The notes: generated by a model not told the origin, from the sequence alone. 64,000 nucleotides of DNA from Pseudarthrobacter psychrotolerans (GCF_009911795.1 NZ_CP047900.1:48802-112801); one strand, 5' to 3'. Counted from the stretch's first letter, positions 26,929 through 36,521 are shown. Numbers and translations: made by a program.

Positions 26929-27822
26929 ATGAATGACTGGGTTTACCCGCTGGGGGCCGCCGCCGACCGCGGTTGGGATATTTCACTCGGAACGGCAGAT
27001 TCATCCCTGAAAGTGGAGGGCTGGGCCCACACCGGGCTCAAGGTCGCCACCCTAACTGCCGGGGCGACCATCGAGCTGCCTGCCGCCGCCGAAGAACGGA
27101 TTGTGGTACCTCTGAGCGGCGCGTTCACCGTCACGGTAAACGGGACGGAGCACGCTCTGGCCGGGCGGAAGACAGTCTTTAGCGGCCCGACCGATGTCCT
27201 CTATTCCGGCACGGACACGGGCATGTCCATCAGCTCAACCGACGGCGGCCGGGTCGCCGTCGCCACCGCACCCGCCAAGAGGGCTTATCCCACCCGGCTG
27301 ATCACCGCCGCCCAAATCCCCGTTGAGCTCCGGGGCGCGGGCAACTGCTCCCGCCAGGTCCACAATTTTGGCACGCCTGCCGCGCTGGAGGCTGACAGGT
27401 TCATCGTCTGCGAGGTCATCACTCCGGCCGGAAACTGGTCGTCCTACCCCCCGCACAAACACGATGAGGAGAAAGACGGCGAGACCGCCCTGGAGGAGAT
27501 CTACTACTTCGAGACACAGGTCGCAGCCGGATTCACCGCACCCGCCGGGGCCGATGCGATCGGCTACCAGCGAGTTTATGCCTCGGACAACCGTCCCATT
27601 GATGTGGCCGCAGAGGTCCGCACCGGCGACGTTGTACTTGTCCCGTATGGCTGGCACGGGCCCGCGATGGCGGCGCCGGGCTACGACATGTACTACCTGA
27701 ATGTGATGGCGGGTCCGGGACCGGTGCGCGACTGGCTGATCAGCGACGATCCGCACCACGGCTGGGTACGGCAAAGCTGGGATGGCCAGAAACTGGATCC
27801 ACGGCTGCCCTTCGGGAACTGA
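26929..27822 (+). CDS. iolB: 5-deoxy-glucuronate isomerase
   Basis: 297 aa, IolB family bicupin. NCSRQVHNFGTP, the metal-binding SSYPPHKHDEEKDGETALEE and YYLNVMAGPGPVRDWLISDD are strongly diagnostic. It isomerises 5-deoxy-D-glucuronate to 5-dehydro-2-deoxy-D-gluconate (step 4). It is the only catabolic gene on the plus strand, 18 nt downstream of the GntR gene, so the pair is probably one transcript. Confidence 0.95.
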   Translation: MNDWVYPLGAAADRGWDISLGTADSSLKVEGWAHTGLKVATLTAGATIELPAAAEERIVVPLSGAFTVTVNGTEHALAGRKTVFSGPTDVLYSGTDTGMSISSTDGGRVAVATAPAKRAYPTRLITAAQIPVELRGAGNCSRQVHNFGTPAALEADRFIVCEVITPAGNWSSYPPHKHDEEKDGETALEEIYYFETQVAAGFTAPAGADAIGYQRVYASDNRPIDVAAEVRTGDVVLVPYGWHGPAMAAPGYDMYYLNVMAGPGPVRDWLISDDPHHGWVRQSWDGQKLDPRLPFGN

Positions 27823-28573
27823 GCTGAACCTATGCGCGGCTGCGCCGCGTATAGGTTCACGCGGCCCAGTTGCCCCCGGATCAATAGCAGCGCCATCTCC
27901 TGCCCGAGCACGGGGCCGTGTCCGGGACCAACAGATCCAGGCATAATGTCCTTGACGCCTCTGTCGCAGGGAGACGGTTTCCCCTCCAACCCAGCGGGGC
28001 GCTGCCCATGTCGAAGCTGTGCGCGGTCACGTAGACCTAGCCCACATTTTTTGAGTTCAGCCCCCGGATCACGCACAGTGCGGCCGCGCCGTCTTCGACA
28101 AAGTCAGGGGTGCGGATCGATCAGCAGGTCACTGCCTTCGCACTCACTGTTCGGCTGGAGCTCCTCCATCGAACGGTTGAAGTCCCGCTCGGATTCCTCG
28201 GGCTTTCCCGGGAATCCGTTGAACTCCGTGTTCATGGTCTGTACTCCCGGGCCCACGGCAATCAGGATGGCCCGCCTCCAATACCTCGCGGCGGCTTTGC
28301 CGGCATTTCTCGTCGGGGCCGGGCCAACGCAGCACCGGCCAGGTCGTTGTCGACCTTGGATGGTTAGAACCGGATGAAGTCCGGGCGGGGCGTCATCTGC
28401 ATGTCCTTAAGGCCCGGGCCGCGGCTACCGGGTCCTGAAGCACGCTGTGGCTGTGGTGGAACGGGGTGGGGGCCAGCGCAATCTTCGTCTGGCGCTCCTT
28501 CGGGACATGCGAAAGTGGCCGGTGACCAGGAAGGGTGCCGGCCACCTTCAGGGACCAGTGCGTCACGTTCGCG
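27823..28573. other. 750-bp gap with degraded coding traces
   Basis: No intact gene. On the minus strand short stretches look protein-like (TPDFVEDGAAALCVIRGLN near 28030-28110; MTPRPDFIRF ending near 28371) but are broken by stops and shifts. They may be remnants of one or two further inositol/sugar genes. No family could be named. A short hyphenated inverted repeat just after iolB (27826-27858: GAACCTATGCGCG...CGCGTATAGGTTC) could act as a terminator. Confidence 0.45.
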
Positions 28574-29587
28574 CTAGCTGTAGAGGTCCGGCTTCGGGTT
28601 GAGCCGGACGTTGACCTTTTCGCCTGACTTCTGCGCCTGGACGCCCGCTTCGCAGCACGCGGCGGTGGCGTACCCGTCCCAGGCGGAAGGTCCTCCAATG
28701 CCGCCGCGCGCCGCCGCGTCAACCCAGGCCTGGACTTCGACGTCGTAGGCGGTGCCAAAGCGCTCAATAAAGCTTGGGGTGACCTCCCCGCCCCAACGGC
28801 CTGCGCGGCGGACATACGGGCCGCTGTCCCCGCCAATGTTCACGATGCCGTCCTCGAAGGAGGCCTGTGTGGCCACCTCGTAGCCAAAGCGGGCGTTTAC
28901 ATAGATTTCGACGTCGGCCAGCACCCCGGACGAGGTTTCGATCAACACATGCTGCGGGTCGTGCTGGCCCTGAGGAGCATTTTTCGTCGCCTTGCCCAGC
29001 CGGACCTGGACGGAGGTAATTTCCTCACCGGTCAGAAAACGGATGGCGTCGAATTCGTGCACCACTGAGTCGGTGATCAGCATGGCGTTCGTAAAGCCAG
29101 GCGGGGTGTCAGGATTGCGGTGCGCGCAGTGCAACATGAGCAGTTCACCCATATCCTTGTTCTGCACCAACTCGCCCAGCTTCGCGTATTCGGCGTCGTA
29201 GCGGCGCATGAAGCCCACCTGGATCCGCTTACGGCCCAGCTTTTCCTCGGCCTGGACGATCCGCCACGCAGAGGCGGCGTCCGGTGTGAGCGGCTTCTCG
29301 CACAGGATCGGCAGATCCTGCTCAAGGGCCCGCAGCAGGATGTCCTCGTGCAGGAAGCCGGGAGTGGCGATCAGCACGGCGTTGACGTCGCCGTTGTTGA
29401 GCGCCTCTTCGGCATCGGCCAGGGCTACTGCGTCCGGGATGCCTTCGATGGCCGCCCGGGCACGGGCGAGGTCGACGTCGACGACGGCGGCAACTTCAGC
29501 GCCGTGGATGCGCCTGCTGAGGCGCTGGATATGGTCCGCGCCCATGCGTCCGGCGCCGATGACGGCGACGCGAAGGGTCTCATTCAT
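28574..29587 (-). CDS. Gfo/Idh/MocA oxidoreductase, inositol dehydrogenase-like
   Basis: 337 aa from MNETLRVAVIGAGRMGADHI. The Rossmann GAGRMG motif (about 11-16), LCEKPLTPD with catalytic EKP Lys (about 95) and GFMRRYDAEYAKL (substrate-binding) match the inositol/scyllo-inositol 2-dehydrogenase group. It is distinct in sequence from iolG at 21436 and could act on another isomer (scyllo- or D-chiro-inositol). It is the last gene of the iolC-aldolase-iolD-iolA operon, 82 nt after iolA. Confidence 0.85.
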   Translation of the reverse strand: MNETLRVAVIGAGRMGADHIQRLSRRIHGAEVAAVVDVDLARARAAIEGIPDAVALADAEEALNNGDVNAVLIATPGFLHEDILLRALEQDLPILCEKPLTPDAASAWRIVQAEEKLGRKRIQVGFMRRYDAEYAKLGELVQNKDMGELLMLHCAHRNPDTPPGFTNAMLITDSVVHEFDAIRFLTGEEITSVQVRLGKATKNAPQGQHDPQHVLIETSSGVLADVEIYVNARFGYEVATQASFEDGIVNIGGDSGPYVRRAGRWGGEVTPSFIERFGTAYDVEVQAWVDAAARGGIGGPSAWDGYATAACCEAGVQAQKSGEKVNVRLNPKPDLYS

Positions 29588-29669
29588 GGTTATTCTTTCA
29601 GTCTCGGGATTGGTCGTTGTTTGATGGCCGTCCCGGTACCGGGACGAGGGTGCCCGCAGCGCGACTGAG

Positions 29670-31292
29670 TCAGTCGCGCCGAGCCCTGCCCTCAGAGTCA
29701 TCGTCGGCGCGACCCGGGACGGCGTCCTCTCCGCCGGTGAGCTCGTCCGGGAGTCCGTCGGCGATGCCGTCGTGGCGTACCGCGTGGCTGTCGTCGGCGT
29801 GGGACGGGAAGTTGTAGGAGGCGCCGGAGGCGTGAGTGGGTTCGGGCCAGCGGGAGGTGACGACCTTGCCGCGGGTGTAGAAGGACACGCCTTCGGGGCC
29901 GTAGATGTGCTTGTCGCCGAACAGCGAGGCCTTCCAGCCGCCGAAGGAGTGGTAGGCCACCGGGACGGGCAGGGGGACGTTGATGCCGATCATGCCCACG
30001 GTCACGGAGCGCTGGAACTTCCGGGCTGCGGCGCCGGAGGAGGTGAAGATCGCGGTGCCGTTGCCGTAGGGGTTGGAGTTGATCAGGGCGATGCCTGCCT
30101 CCAGGTCCTCCACGCGGACCACCACGAGGACCGGGCCGAAGATTTCCTCGGTGTAGGCAGTCATTTCGGTCTTGACGTGGTCCAGGACTGTGGGGCCGAC
30201 CCAGAAGCCGTCCTCGTGTCCCGGGACCACCAGATCGCGGCCGTCCACCACCATGGCGGCACCGGCCTGCTCTGCTTCGGTGACGATCCGGATAATCCGG
30301 TCCTTGGCGGCCGGGGTGATGACCGGGCCCATTTCGGCGTCGTGCGCGGTGCCGTTGTTGACCTTGACGGCGAGGGCACGCTCTTCGACCTTCTTGACCA
30401 GCAGTTCGGCGGCGTCGCCGACGGCGACGGCCACGGAGATGGCCATGCAGCGTTCCCCGGCGGAGCCGAAGGCGGCGGCGGCGAGGTGGTCGGCGGCGTT
30501 GTCCAGGTCGGCGTCGGGCAGGATGATGGCGTGGTTCTTCGCGCCTCCCAGGGCCTGGACGCGCTTGCCGTGCTTGGTGGCCGTCTCGTGGACGTACTGG
30601 GCGATCGGGGTGGAGCCAACGAAAGAGATGCCGTCCACGTCCGGGTGGGTCAGGAGCCCCTCCACGGTTTCCTTGTCGCCGTGCAGGACCTGGAACACGC
30701 CGTCGGGCAGGCCGGCCTGCTTCCACAGCTTGGCCAGCAGCATCGAGGCGGACGGGTCGCGCTCGGAGGGCTTGAGGATGAAGGCGTTGCCGGTGGCGAT
30801 GGCCATCGGAGCCATCCATAGCGGCACCATCACGGGGAAGTTGAACGGGGTGATCCCGGCGACGACGCCGAGCGGCTCGCGGAAGGAGAAGACGTCGATG
30901 CCGGTGGAGACCTGGTCGGAGTAGTCGCCTTTGAGCAGGGTGGGGATGCCGCAGGCGAACTCGATGACTTCCAGGCCGCGGCCGATCTCGCCCTTGGCGT
31001 CGGAGAGGACTTTGCCGTGCTCGGCGGTGATCAGCTCGGCGAGTTCGTCCACGTGGGCGGCGACGAGTTCGCGGAATTTGAACAGCACGCCGGTGCGCTT
31101 GGCCAGGGAGATGTCGCCCCAGGAGTCGGCGGCGGCGCGTGCCGCGGCCACGGTGGTGTCCAGATCGGCGCGGTTGGCCAGCCGCAGCTCCGCGGAGACG
31201 GCGCCGGTGGCCGGGTTGTACACGGGCTGGGTGCGGTCGCCTTCGCCGGCGGTCTCGGAACCGTTGATGAAATGATTGATCGTGTGAGTCAT
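29670..31292 (-). CDS. iolA: Methylmalonate-semialdehyde dehydrogenase (CoA-acylating)
   Basis: 540 aa aldehyde dehydrogenase family. ITPFNFPVMVPLWM, SFVGSTPIAQYV and FGSAGERCMAISVAV (catalytic Cys about 286), plus SLFGDKHIYGPEGVSFYTRGK near the end, are diagnostic for IolA/MmsA. It converts malonate semialdehyde to acetyl-CoA, the last step of inositol breakdown. The C-terminal about 40 residues (after KVVTSRWPEP) are longer than usual and acidic. It begins 17 nt after the true stop of iolD. Confidence 0.94.
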   Translation of the reverse strand: MTHTINHFINGSETAGEGDRTQPVYNPATGAVSAELRLANRADLDTTVAAARAAADSWGDISLAKRTGVLFKFRELVAAHVDELAELITAEHGKVLSDAKGEIGRGLEVIEFACGIPTLLKGDYSDQVSTGIDVFSFREPLGVVAGITPFNFPVMVPLWMAPMAIATGNAFILKPSERDPSASMLLAKLWKQAGLPDGVFQVLHGDKETVEGLLTHPDVDGISFVGSTPIAQYVHETATKHGKRVQALGGAKNHAIILPDADLDNAADHLAAAAFGSAGERCMAISVAVAVGDAAELLVKKVEERALAVKVNNGTAHDAEMGPVITPAAKDRIIRIVTEAEQAGAAMVVDGRDLVVPGHEDGFWVGPTVLDHVKTEMTAYTEEIFGPVLVVVRVEDLEAGIALINSNPYGNGTAIFTSSGAAARKFQRSVTVGMIGINVPLPVPVAYHSFGGWKASLFGDKHIYGPEGVSFYTRGKVVTSRWPEPTHASGASYNFPSHADDSHAVRHDGIADGLPDELTGGEDAVPGRADDDSEGRARRD

Positions 31293-31309
31293 TGGACTTC
31301 CTTGTCTGA

Positions 31310-33252
31310 CTAACCGAGCAGCTTGCGCTGGCGGTTCTTGTGGTCGATATAGGTTTGGAAGGCTTGTTTTGTGGATTCAAGCTCGGACACCTGGGAGACG
31401 GGAACGTCCCACCATGACTCGGAGCTCGGAGCGTCCAGCAGGGGGTCGGATTCAACGTGGATCAGGATGGGCCCCCGCGTTCAGGGGCGGCCTTGGCGTC
31501 CCGGATGGCCTGCTCGAGTTCGGCGATGACCTTCTCCCCCGGTTCGATCCGGATTACCTTCACGCCGAGGCTTTCGGCGTTCAGGGCCAGGTCCACCGGA
31601 AGGGTTTCGCCTTCGTCAAAGCTGTGCTGCTCCTCATTCAGAACCCTGTACTGGGTGCCGAACCGCTGCGAACCGAGAGATTCGGAGAGGGAGCCGATGG
31701 AGGCGTAGCCGTGGTTCTGGATCAGGACCACAATCAACTTGATCCGCTCGGCGACGGCGGTGACCAGCTCGGTGTGCATCATCAGGTACGAACCGTCCCC
31801 CACCATGACCACAACGTCGCGCTGCTCACCACCGCGCGCGGCCTCTGCCAGCGCCGCGCGCTTGACGCCCAGGCCGCCCGGGATTTCGTACCCCATGCAG
31901 GAGTACGCGTATTCCACGTGGTAGCCGAACGCATCCCGGACACGCCACATCTTGTGCAGGTCCCCCGGCAGGGAGCCTGCAGCGCAGATAACAACGTCCG
32001 CCGCCTCCATGGCACGGTGTGTGGCGCCGATGATCTCGTTCTGGGCCGGCAGCGGGGTGAAACGGGTGTCGAAGGCCTCGTCCACCGTGGCGTCCCAGCG
32101 CTTCTTCTCCGCGGCGATCGTCGCTTCGAGGTCCGCACCGACGCGGTAGCCGCCCAGGGCCTGGTTCAGCTTGACCAGCGCCTTGCGGGCGTCCGCGACG
32201 ATCGGCAGCGACGTGCCGTGCTTGTACGCGTCGATCGCGGCGACATTGATATTGATGAACTTCACGTCCGGGTTCTGGAACGCGGTCCGGGACGCGGTGG
32301 TGAAGTCCTCATACCGGGTGCCGATCCCGATGATCAGGTCCGCTTCGGCGGCGATGGCGTTCGCCGTCGTCGTGCCGGTGGAGCCGATCGCGCCGAGCGA
32401 GAACTGGTGATCCCAGGGCAGGACGCCCACGCCGGCCTGGGTGTTACCCACCGGGATGCCCGTCAGCTCGACGAACTTCGCGAGTTCATCGTTGGCATAG
32501 GCGTACAGGACGCCGCCGCCGGCGATGATCAGCGGGCGCTTCGCGGCACGGATGGCGTCCGCGGCGCGGCGGATATCCTCGTCGTCGGCTTCCGGGCGGC
32601 GGATGCGCCACTCGCGCTCGGCCAGGAACTCCTCAGGCACATCAAAGGCCTCGGCCTGGACATCCTGCGGCAGTGAGATGGTCACGGCACCGGTTTCGGC
32701 CGGATCCGTCAGCACACGAAGCCCATGGTGGAACGCCGAGAAGAGCTGCTCCGGGCGGGAGACCCGGTCGAAGAACTTGGACAGCGGCCGGAACGCGTCG
32801 TTGACCGTGATGTCGTAGGCATAGGGCTGCTCGAGCTGCTGCAGAACCGGGTCCGCGGCGCGGGTGGCGAAGGTGTCACTCGGCAGAAGCAGCACGGGCA
32901 GGCGGTTCGTGGTGGCCAAGGCCGCCCCGGTGAGCAGGTTGGAGGAACCGGGGCCGACGGAGGTGCTGATGGCGAAGGTCTGGCGGCGGCGGGTGTGCCG
33001 GGCATAACCGACAGCTTGATGTACCTGGGCCTGCTCGTTCCGGCCCTGGTAGTAGGGCATGATGGACGGATCCAGCTGCTGGTACTGCTTCAACGCCTGG
33101 CCGACGCCGGCAACATTGCCATGGCCGAAGATCCCGAACGTGCCCGGAATGAGCCGCTCGCGGTAGCCCTCGGTGCCGATCGTGTCGACGGTGTACTGCT
33201 TGGAAAGGTATTCCACCACGGCCTGGGCCACTGTCATTCGCCGCGTTGCCAT
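31310..33252 (-). CDS. iolD: 3D-trihydroxycyclohexane-1,2-dione hydrolase (frameshifted near the 3' end)
   Basis: Thiamine-diphosphate enzyme. It opens with MATRRMTVAQAVVEYLSKQY; FGHGNVAGVGQAL, GPGSSNLLTGAALAT and VGDGSYLMMHTELVTA (the TPP/Mg motif GDG...) follow. It cleaves the C-C ring bond (step 3). At 31468-31475 a GGGG/CCCCC junction breaks the frame. One added base restores the ending ILIHVESDPLLDAP...RQRKLLG and TAG at 31310, about 647 aa, the normal length. As printed the protein stops at about 596 aa. Operon between the aldolase and iolA. Confidence 0.92.
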
Positions 33253-33255
33253 GGG

Positions 33256-34203
33256 CTAGTCCTGCGCTTTCGGTGTCGTGGAATTGGTGCTTGGGCGGGT
33301 GCTGAACAGCGAGGCTGCGGTGGCGACGGCTGCCGCCACATCACCGTCCTTGGGGTACAGAAGCGTCCGCCCAACAGTGAGCCCGCGCACACCTGGCAGC
33401 GCAAGGGCCGCCTCCCAGCTGGAGAAGACCTCGTCCGGGGAGCCGTCCGGATCCCCGCCCAGCAGCACGGTGGGCATGGTGGTTGCCGCCATCACGCGCT
33501 CCATCTCCGGCACCACCGGAAGCTTCATCCAGGTGTAGGCGCTGGTGGATCCCAGTGCGGAGGCGATGCCCACGGACTTGATCACCGCGTCGGCGCTCAG
33601 ATCGTTCCGTACCCGGCCGTTGTCCCAGACGGACAGGAACGGCTCCAACATGGCCACCAGCCCGCGTTCGGCCAGACTGTCGATGGCCTTGGCGGTCGCT
33701 TCCAGGGTCGCGACGGTGGCCGGGTCGCCCAGGCAGATCCGGGTCAGCATCTTGCCGCCGGTGGCCCCCAGTTCCGCCAGCGCGGCGGCGGTGTGGCCGG
33801 TGAAGCGGTCGTCGATCTCGTTGATGGACCCAGCCAGCCCGCCGCGGTTCATCGACCCGAAGACCAGCTTGCCGTCCAGGGCCCCCAGCAGGAGCAGGTC
33901 ATCCATGATGTCCGGGGACGCCAGGATGCCGTCCACTGCCGGGTTGGCCAGGGCAATCTGCAAGCGGTCAAGCAGGTCCCGGCGGTCCGCCATCGCATGT
34001 TCCTGCGGGCCTACGGCCAGGGCGCCGCGGGCCGGATGATCGGCGGCGACGATGAAGTTCTGCCGGTCGGCACGCAGCCCCGGGTGCGGGGTGCGGGCCT
34101 TCGCGGCCTCGAGGACCGCTCCCGGTCGTTCGAGCCGGAGAGCGCTCAGCTGCTCATAGCGGCGGGGGTCCCGCAGCGCCGCAGGATTCTGGGTATCAGT
34201 CAT
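33256..34203 (-). CDS. iolJ: DKGP aldolase, IolJ-type (Cgl0158-like barrel)
   Basis: 315 aa from MTDTQNPAALRDPRRYEQLS. It is a class I aldolase-like (beta/alpha)8 barrel: FIVAADHPARGALAVG, DGILASPDIMDDLLLLG, GLVAMLEPFLSVW and SAYTWMKLPVV with a likely Schiff-base Lys. In actinobacterial inositol clusters this family occupies the place of IolJ, which splits 2-deoxy-5-keto-gluconate-6-phosphate into dihydroxyacetone phosphate and malonate semialdehyde. The start overlaps the iolC stop by 8 nt, and iolD starts 3 nt after its stop. The symbol is by pathway role. Confidence 0.8.
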   Translation of the reverse strand: MTDTQNPAALRDPRRYEQLSALRLERPGAVLEAAKARTPHPGLRADRQNFIVAADHPARGALAVGPQEHAMADRRDLLDRLQIALANPAVDGILASPDIMDDLLLLGALDGKLVFGSMNRGGLAGSINEIDDRFTGHTAAALAELGATGGKMLTRICLGDPATVATLEATAKAIDSLAERGLVAMLEPFLSVWDNGRVRNDLSADAVIKSVGIASALGSTSAYTWMKLPVVPEMERVMAATTMPTVLLGGDPDGSPDEVFSSWEAALALPGVRGLTVGRTLLYPKDGDVAAAVATAASLFSTRPSTNSTTPKAQD

Positions 34204-35176
34204 TGGGTACCTGCCGTCCTCGTTCTGCGAGCAAACTCTTGACTTCTTCGGGTGTTGGCATCGCGTCCGCGCAGGAGAGCCGGGAAGCGACGATTGCGCC
34301 AGCGGCATTGGCGTAGTCCAGCACCTGCTGCAGCGGCCAGCCGGAGAGCAGACCGTGGCAGAACGCGCCGCCGAAGGAATCCCCAGCCCCCAGACCGTTG
34401 ACCGTCTCCACCGGAAGCGGCGCCGACACGACGCGCTCCGTGCGGGTGGCGGCCATAACGCCGTCGGGCCCCAGCTTCACGACCGCAATCTCTACTCCGG
34501 CCGCCAGCAGACGGTCGGCCTGCTCGTCCGGGGTACCCTCGCCGACCGCAACGGCGCATTCCTTGTCGTTACCGATCGCGACGGTGACATGCGGGAGGAT
34601 CTTCGCCACCTGCACCCGAGCTTCGTCCTCGGAGGCCCAAAACATCGGGCGGTAGTCCAGATCCAGCACCGTGAACTGTCCGTCGGTCAGTGCGGCGCGA
34701 GGGCGCGCCTCGTGTGCGGCTATGTGGGCGCCGCGGCTTGGTTCCTGGCACAGGCCGGTCACGGTGGACCAGAAAATGCGCGCGCCGCGAATCGCATCGA
34801 GATCGAGTTCATCGGCGGCGATCTGCAGATCCGGGGCTGTCGGCGTCCGGTAGAAGTACAGCGGGAAATCGTCCGGCGGCTTGATCGCGCAGAACGTCAC
34901 CGGCGTCGGCCACACCGGAACGGAGCTCACGAAACGGTCATCGACCTTAAACTTGCGCAGTTCCCGGTGCAGATACGTGCCGAAGGGGTCCTCCCCCGTG
35001 CGGGTGATGACGGCGGTGCGGCGCCCGTGCCGGGCGGCGGCAACGGCCACATTGGACGGCGAACCGCCCAGATACTTGCCGAAGCTCGTCACGTCCTCCA
35101 GATCTACTCCAATTTCGTTGGGGTAGATGTCGACGCTGATGCGTCCGATGGTGAGGACATCATGTGTCTCGATCAT
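34196..35176 (-). CDS. iolC: 5-dehydro-2-deoxygluconokinase
   Basis: 326 aa PfkB-family sugar kinase. It starts MIETHDVLTIGRISVDIYPN, with AAAGG upstream. GKYLGGSPSNVAVAAARHG is the N-terminal PfkB signature, GVEIAVVKLGPDGVMA follows, and NGLGAGDSFGGAFCHGL is the C-terminal signature with the catalytic Asp. It phosphorylates 2-deoxy-5-keto-D-gluconate (step 5). First gene of the five-gene operon iolC, aldolase, iolD, iolA, dehydrogenase. Operator-like site at 35289-35308 upstream. Confidence 0.93.
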   Translation of the reverse strand: MIETHDVLTIGRISVDIYPNEIGVDLEDVTSFGKYLGGSPSNVAVAAARHGRRTAVITRTGEDPFGTYLHRELRKFKVDDRFVSSVPVWPTPVTFCAIKPPDDFPLYFYRTPTAPDLQIAADELDLDAIRGARIFWSTVTGLCQEPSRGAHIAAHEARPRAALTDGQFTVLDLDYRPMFWASEDEARVQVAKILPHVTVAIGNDKECAVAVGEGTPDEQADRLLAAGVEIAVVKLGPDGVMAATRTERVVSAPLPVETVNGLGAGDSFGGAFCHGLLSGWPLQQVLDYANAAGAIVASRLSCADAMPTPEEVKSLLAERGRQVPND

Positions 35177-35288
35177 CGTTGACCTTTCTGTCGCAATCTC
35201 AGTTCTGAGGTTCGGTGAAACCTGCTGGGGGTTTGTGACTCCGGCCACAATCACTACTGTGCACTACTTCTCATGTCCTGTCAAAGAT

Positions 35289-35308
35289 TTGTTCTGACAT
35301 ACTGACAA
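35289..35308 (-). promoter_or_regulatory. Putative inositol-regulon operator upstream of iolC
   Basis: The minus strand reads TTGTCAGTATGTCAGAACAA, with inverted TTGT/ACAA ends. It lies about 113 bp before iolC; a TTGACA (-35-like) follows closely on the same strand. It is the best match among four similar sites in the transposon. Confidence 0.55.
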
Positions 35309-35334
35309 TGAGATAAGGGAAGCGAAAAGCAGAC

Positions 35335-35739
35335 CTAGCGGGCCGGAACCGAGAGTTCTCCGGTGATGTACTGCGCGCGGCCAAAGCCGAACGACCAGTC
35401 TCCGGGCCCGTTCTCCACATAGCCAATGAAAACATCGGCACCGTCGACTCCGACGGCTGCCAGTTCCTCGGCGATGCGTTCAAAGAGCTCGCTCTTGGCT
35501 TCCTGGCTCCGACCCCCCTGCGTGAAGATCTGGATCATCACCACCCCCTCAGTGCGGTCAAAGCCCAGGCCGGCATCCTGCGCCCGCAGCTGCCCGGCGG
35601 GGTGCTCCGTGAGGATGTGGAAAAGGTCGCGCTCCGGAATGGCATAACTGCCCAGGATGGCGGCATGGATCCCGTCACTGATCCCGCGCAGCTGGGCCGG
35701 TGTCCGGCCTGAGTTCACATCAATACGCACCAACGGCAT
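35335..35739 (-). CDS. Tautomerase-family protein
   Basis: 134 aa from MPLVRIDVNSGRTPAQLRGI, with GAGGAGA upstream. The Pro directly after the initiator Met is the catalytic base of the 4-oxalocrotonate tautomerase/MIF superfamily, and VVMIQIFTQGGRSQEAKSEL is typical of the group. It would tautomerise a keto/enol intermediate; in this context perhaps an inositol-derived diketone, which is inference. It stands alone between iolC and the resolvase gene, with its own operator-like site at 35758-35777. Confidence 0.8.
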   Translation of the reverse strand: MPLVRIDVNSGRTPAQLRGISDGIHAAILGSYAIPERDLFHILTEHPAGQLRAQDAGLGFDRTEGVVMIQIFTQGGRSQEAKSELFERIAEELAAVGVDGADVFIGYVENGPGDWSFGFGRAQYITGELSVPAR

Positions 35740-35757
35740 TTTGTCTCCTCGAATAGT

Positions 35758-35777
35758 TTGTATTGACATACTAACAA
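35758..35777 (-). promoter_or_regulatory. Putative inositol-regulon operator upstream of the tautomerase gene
   Basis: The minus strand reads TTGTTAGTATGTCAATACAA, an inverted TTGT/ACAA frame around the same TATGTCA core seen upstream of iolC. It lies 19 nt before the start codon. Confidence 0.5.
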
Positions 35778-35778
35778 A

Positions 35779-35948
35779 TAGTTTTTGGATTGGGCAAGTG
35801 TCTTGTCGGGATGGGGGTACGGTAACGATCGTTCGCGAGACACTTCAAACCCGGTTTTGGGAACCGTGGAACTACGGGGCTCATTCTGTAACGCTTCCCG
35901 TGTACGCGGCTATGTAACGTTCTACCAGGTTAGTGATACATTCTGGGT
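35779..35948 (+). other. Probable res site and promoter region of the resolvase
   Basis: 170 bp directly upstream of the resolvase start, where Tn3-family res sites usually lie. It contains the palindrome AACGATCGTT (about 35824-35833) and repeated TGTAACG and GTAACGTT words. Subsite borders were not defined. Confidence 0.5.
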
Positions 35949-36521
35949 ATGCGAATCGGATACGGGCGTATCTCAACGCGCGATCAACACCCCGAGGCCC
36001 AACACGACGCCCTGCGCGCGGCCGGCTGCGAGCAGGTGTTCCTCGACACCGCCTCGGGGAAACTCGCCCGCAGGCCCGAACTCGACAAGGCGCTGCTCTC
36101 GGCCAACCGGTCCGGCGATCAGCTGGTTGTCACCAAGCTGGACCGGCTCGGGCGATCGCTGGAAAACCTCATCGAGCTGTCCAAGACACTGCAGGAGCGT
36201 GGCGTGGACCTGGTGGTCCTGGACCAGGGCGTCGACACGTCCACACCCGCCGGGCGGATGTTCTTCCAGATCATCGGCTCGATCGCCGAGTTCGAACACG
36301 CGCTGATGTCCGAACGGACCCGTGACGGGCTCGCCGCCGCCCGAGCACGCGGGCGGACTGGCGGGCAGAAACCAAAACTCGGCCCCCGCCAGGTCAAGCT
36401 GGCCCGCGAAATGTATGAGGAAAAGGACGCCGACGGGAAACGTGCCCACACCGTCGAGCAGATCGCCCAGGAATTCGGCGTCACCAGGCCCACCATTTAC
36501 CGGCACCTGGCCAACCCATAA
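35949..36521 (+). CDS. tnpR: Serine resolvase of the inositol transposon
   Basis: 190 aa, standard resolvase length. MRIGYGRISTRDQ carries the nucleophile at S9; LVVTKLDRLGRSLENLIEL and AEFEHALMSERTRDGL complete the catalytic domain; and EFGVTRPTIYRHL is the C-terminal helix-turn-helix (about 177-189). It resolves cointegrates at the upstream res site. It differs in sequence from the resolvase at 6376, as expected for a separate element. Confidence 0.93.
   Translation: MRIGYGRISTRDQHPEAQHDALRAAGCEQVFLDTASGKLARRPELDKALLSANRSGDQLVVTKLDRLGRSLENLIELSKTLQERGVDLVVLDQGVDTSTPAGRMFFQIIGSIAEFEHALMSERTRDGLAAARARGRTGGQKPKLGPRQVKLAREMYEEKDADGKRAHTVEQIAQEFGVTRPTIYRHLANP

Noticed and set aside
29698..31455. 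585-codon minus-strand frame overlapping iolA
   Set aside because: Arg/Pro-rich shadow in a second frame. The iolA frame has the catalytic Cys and family motifs.
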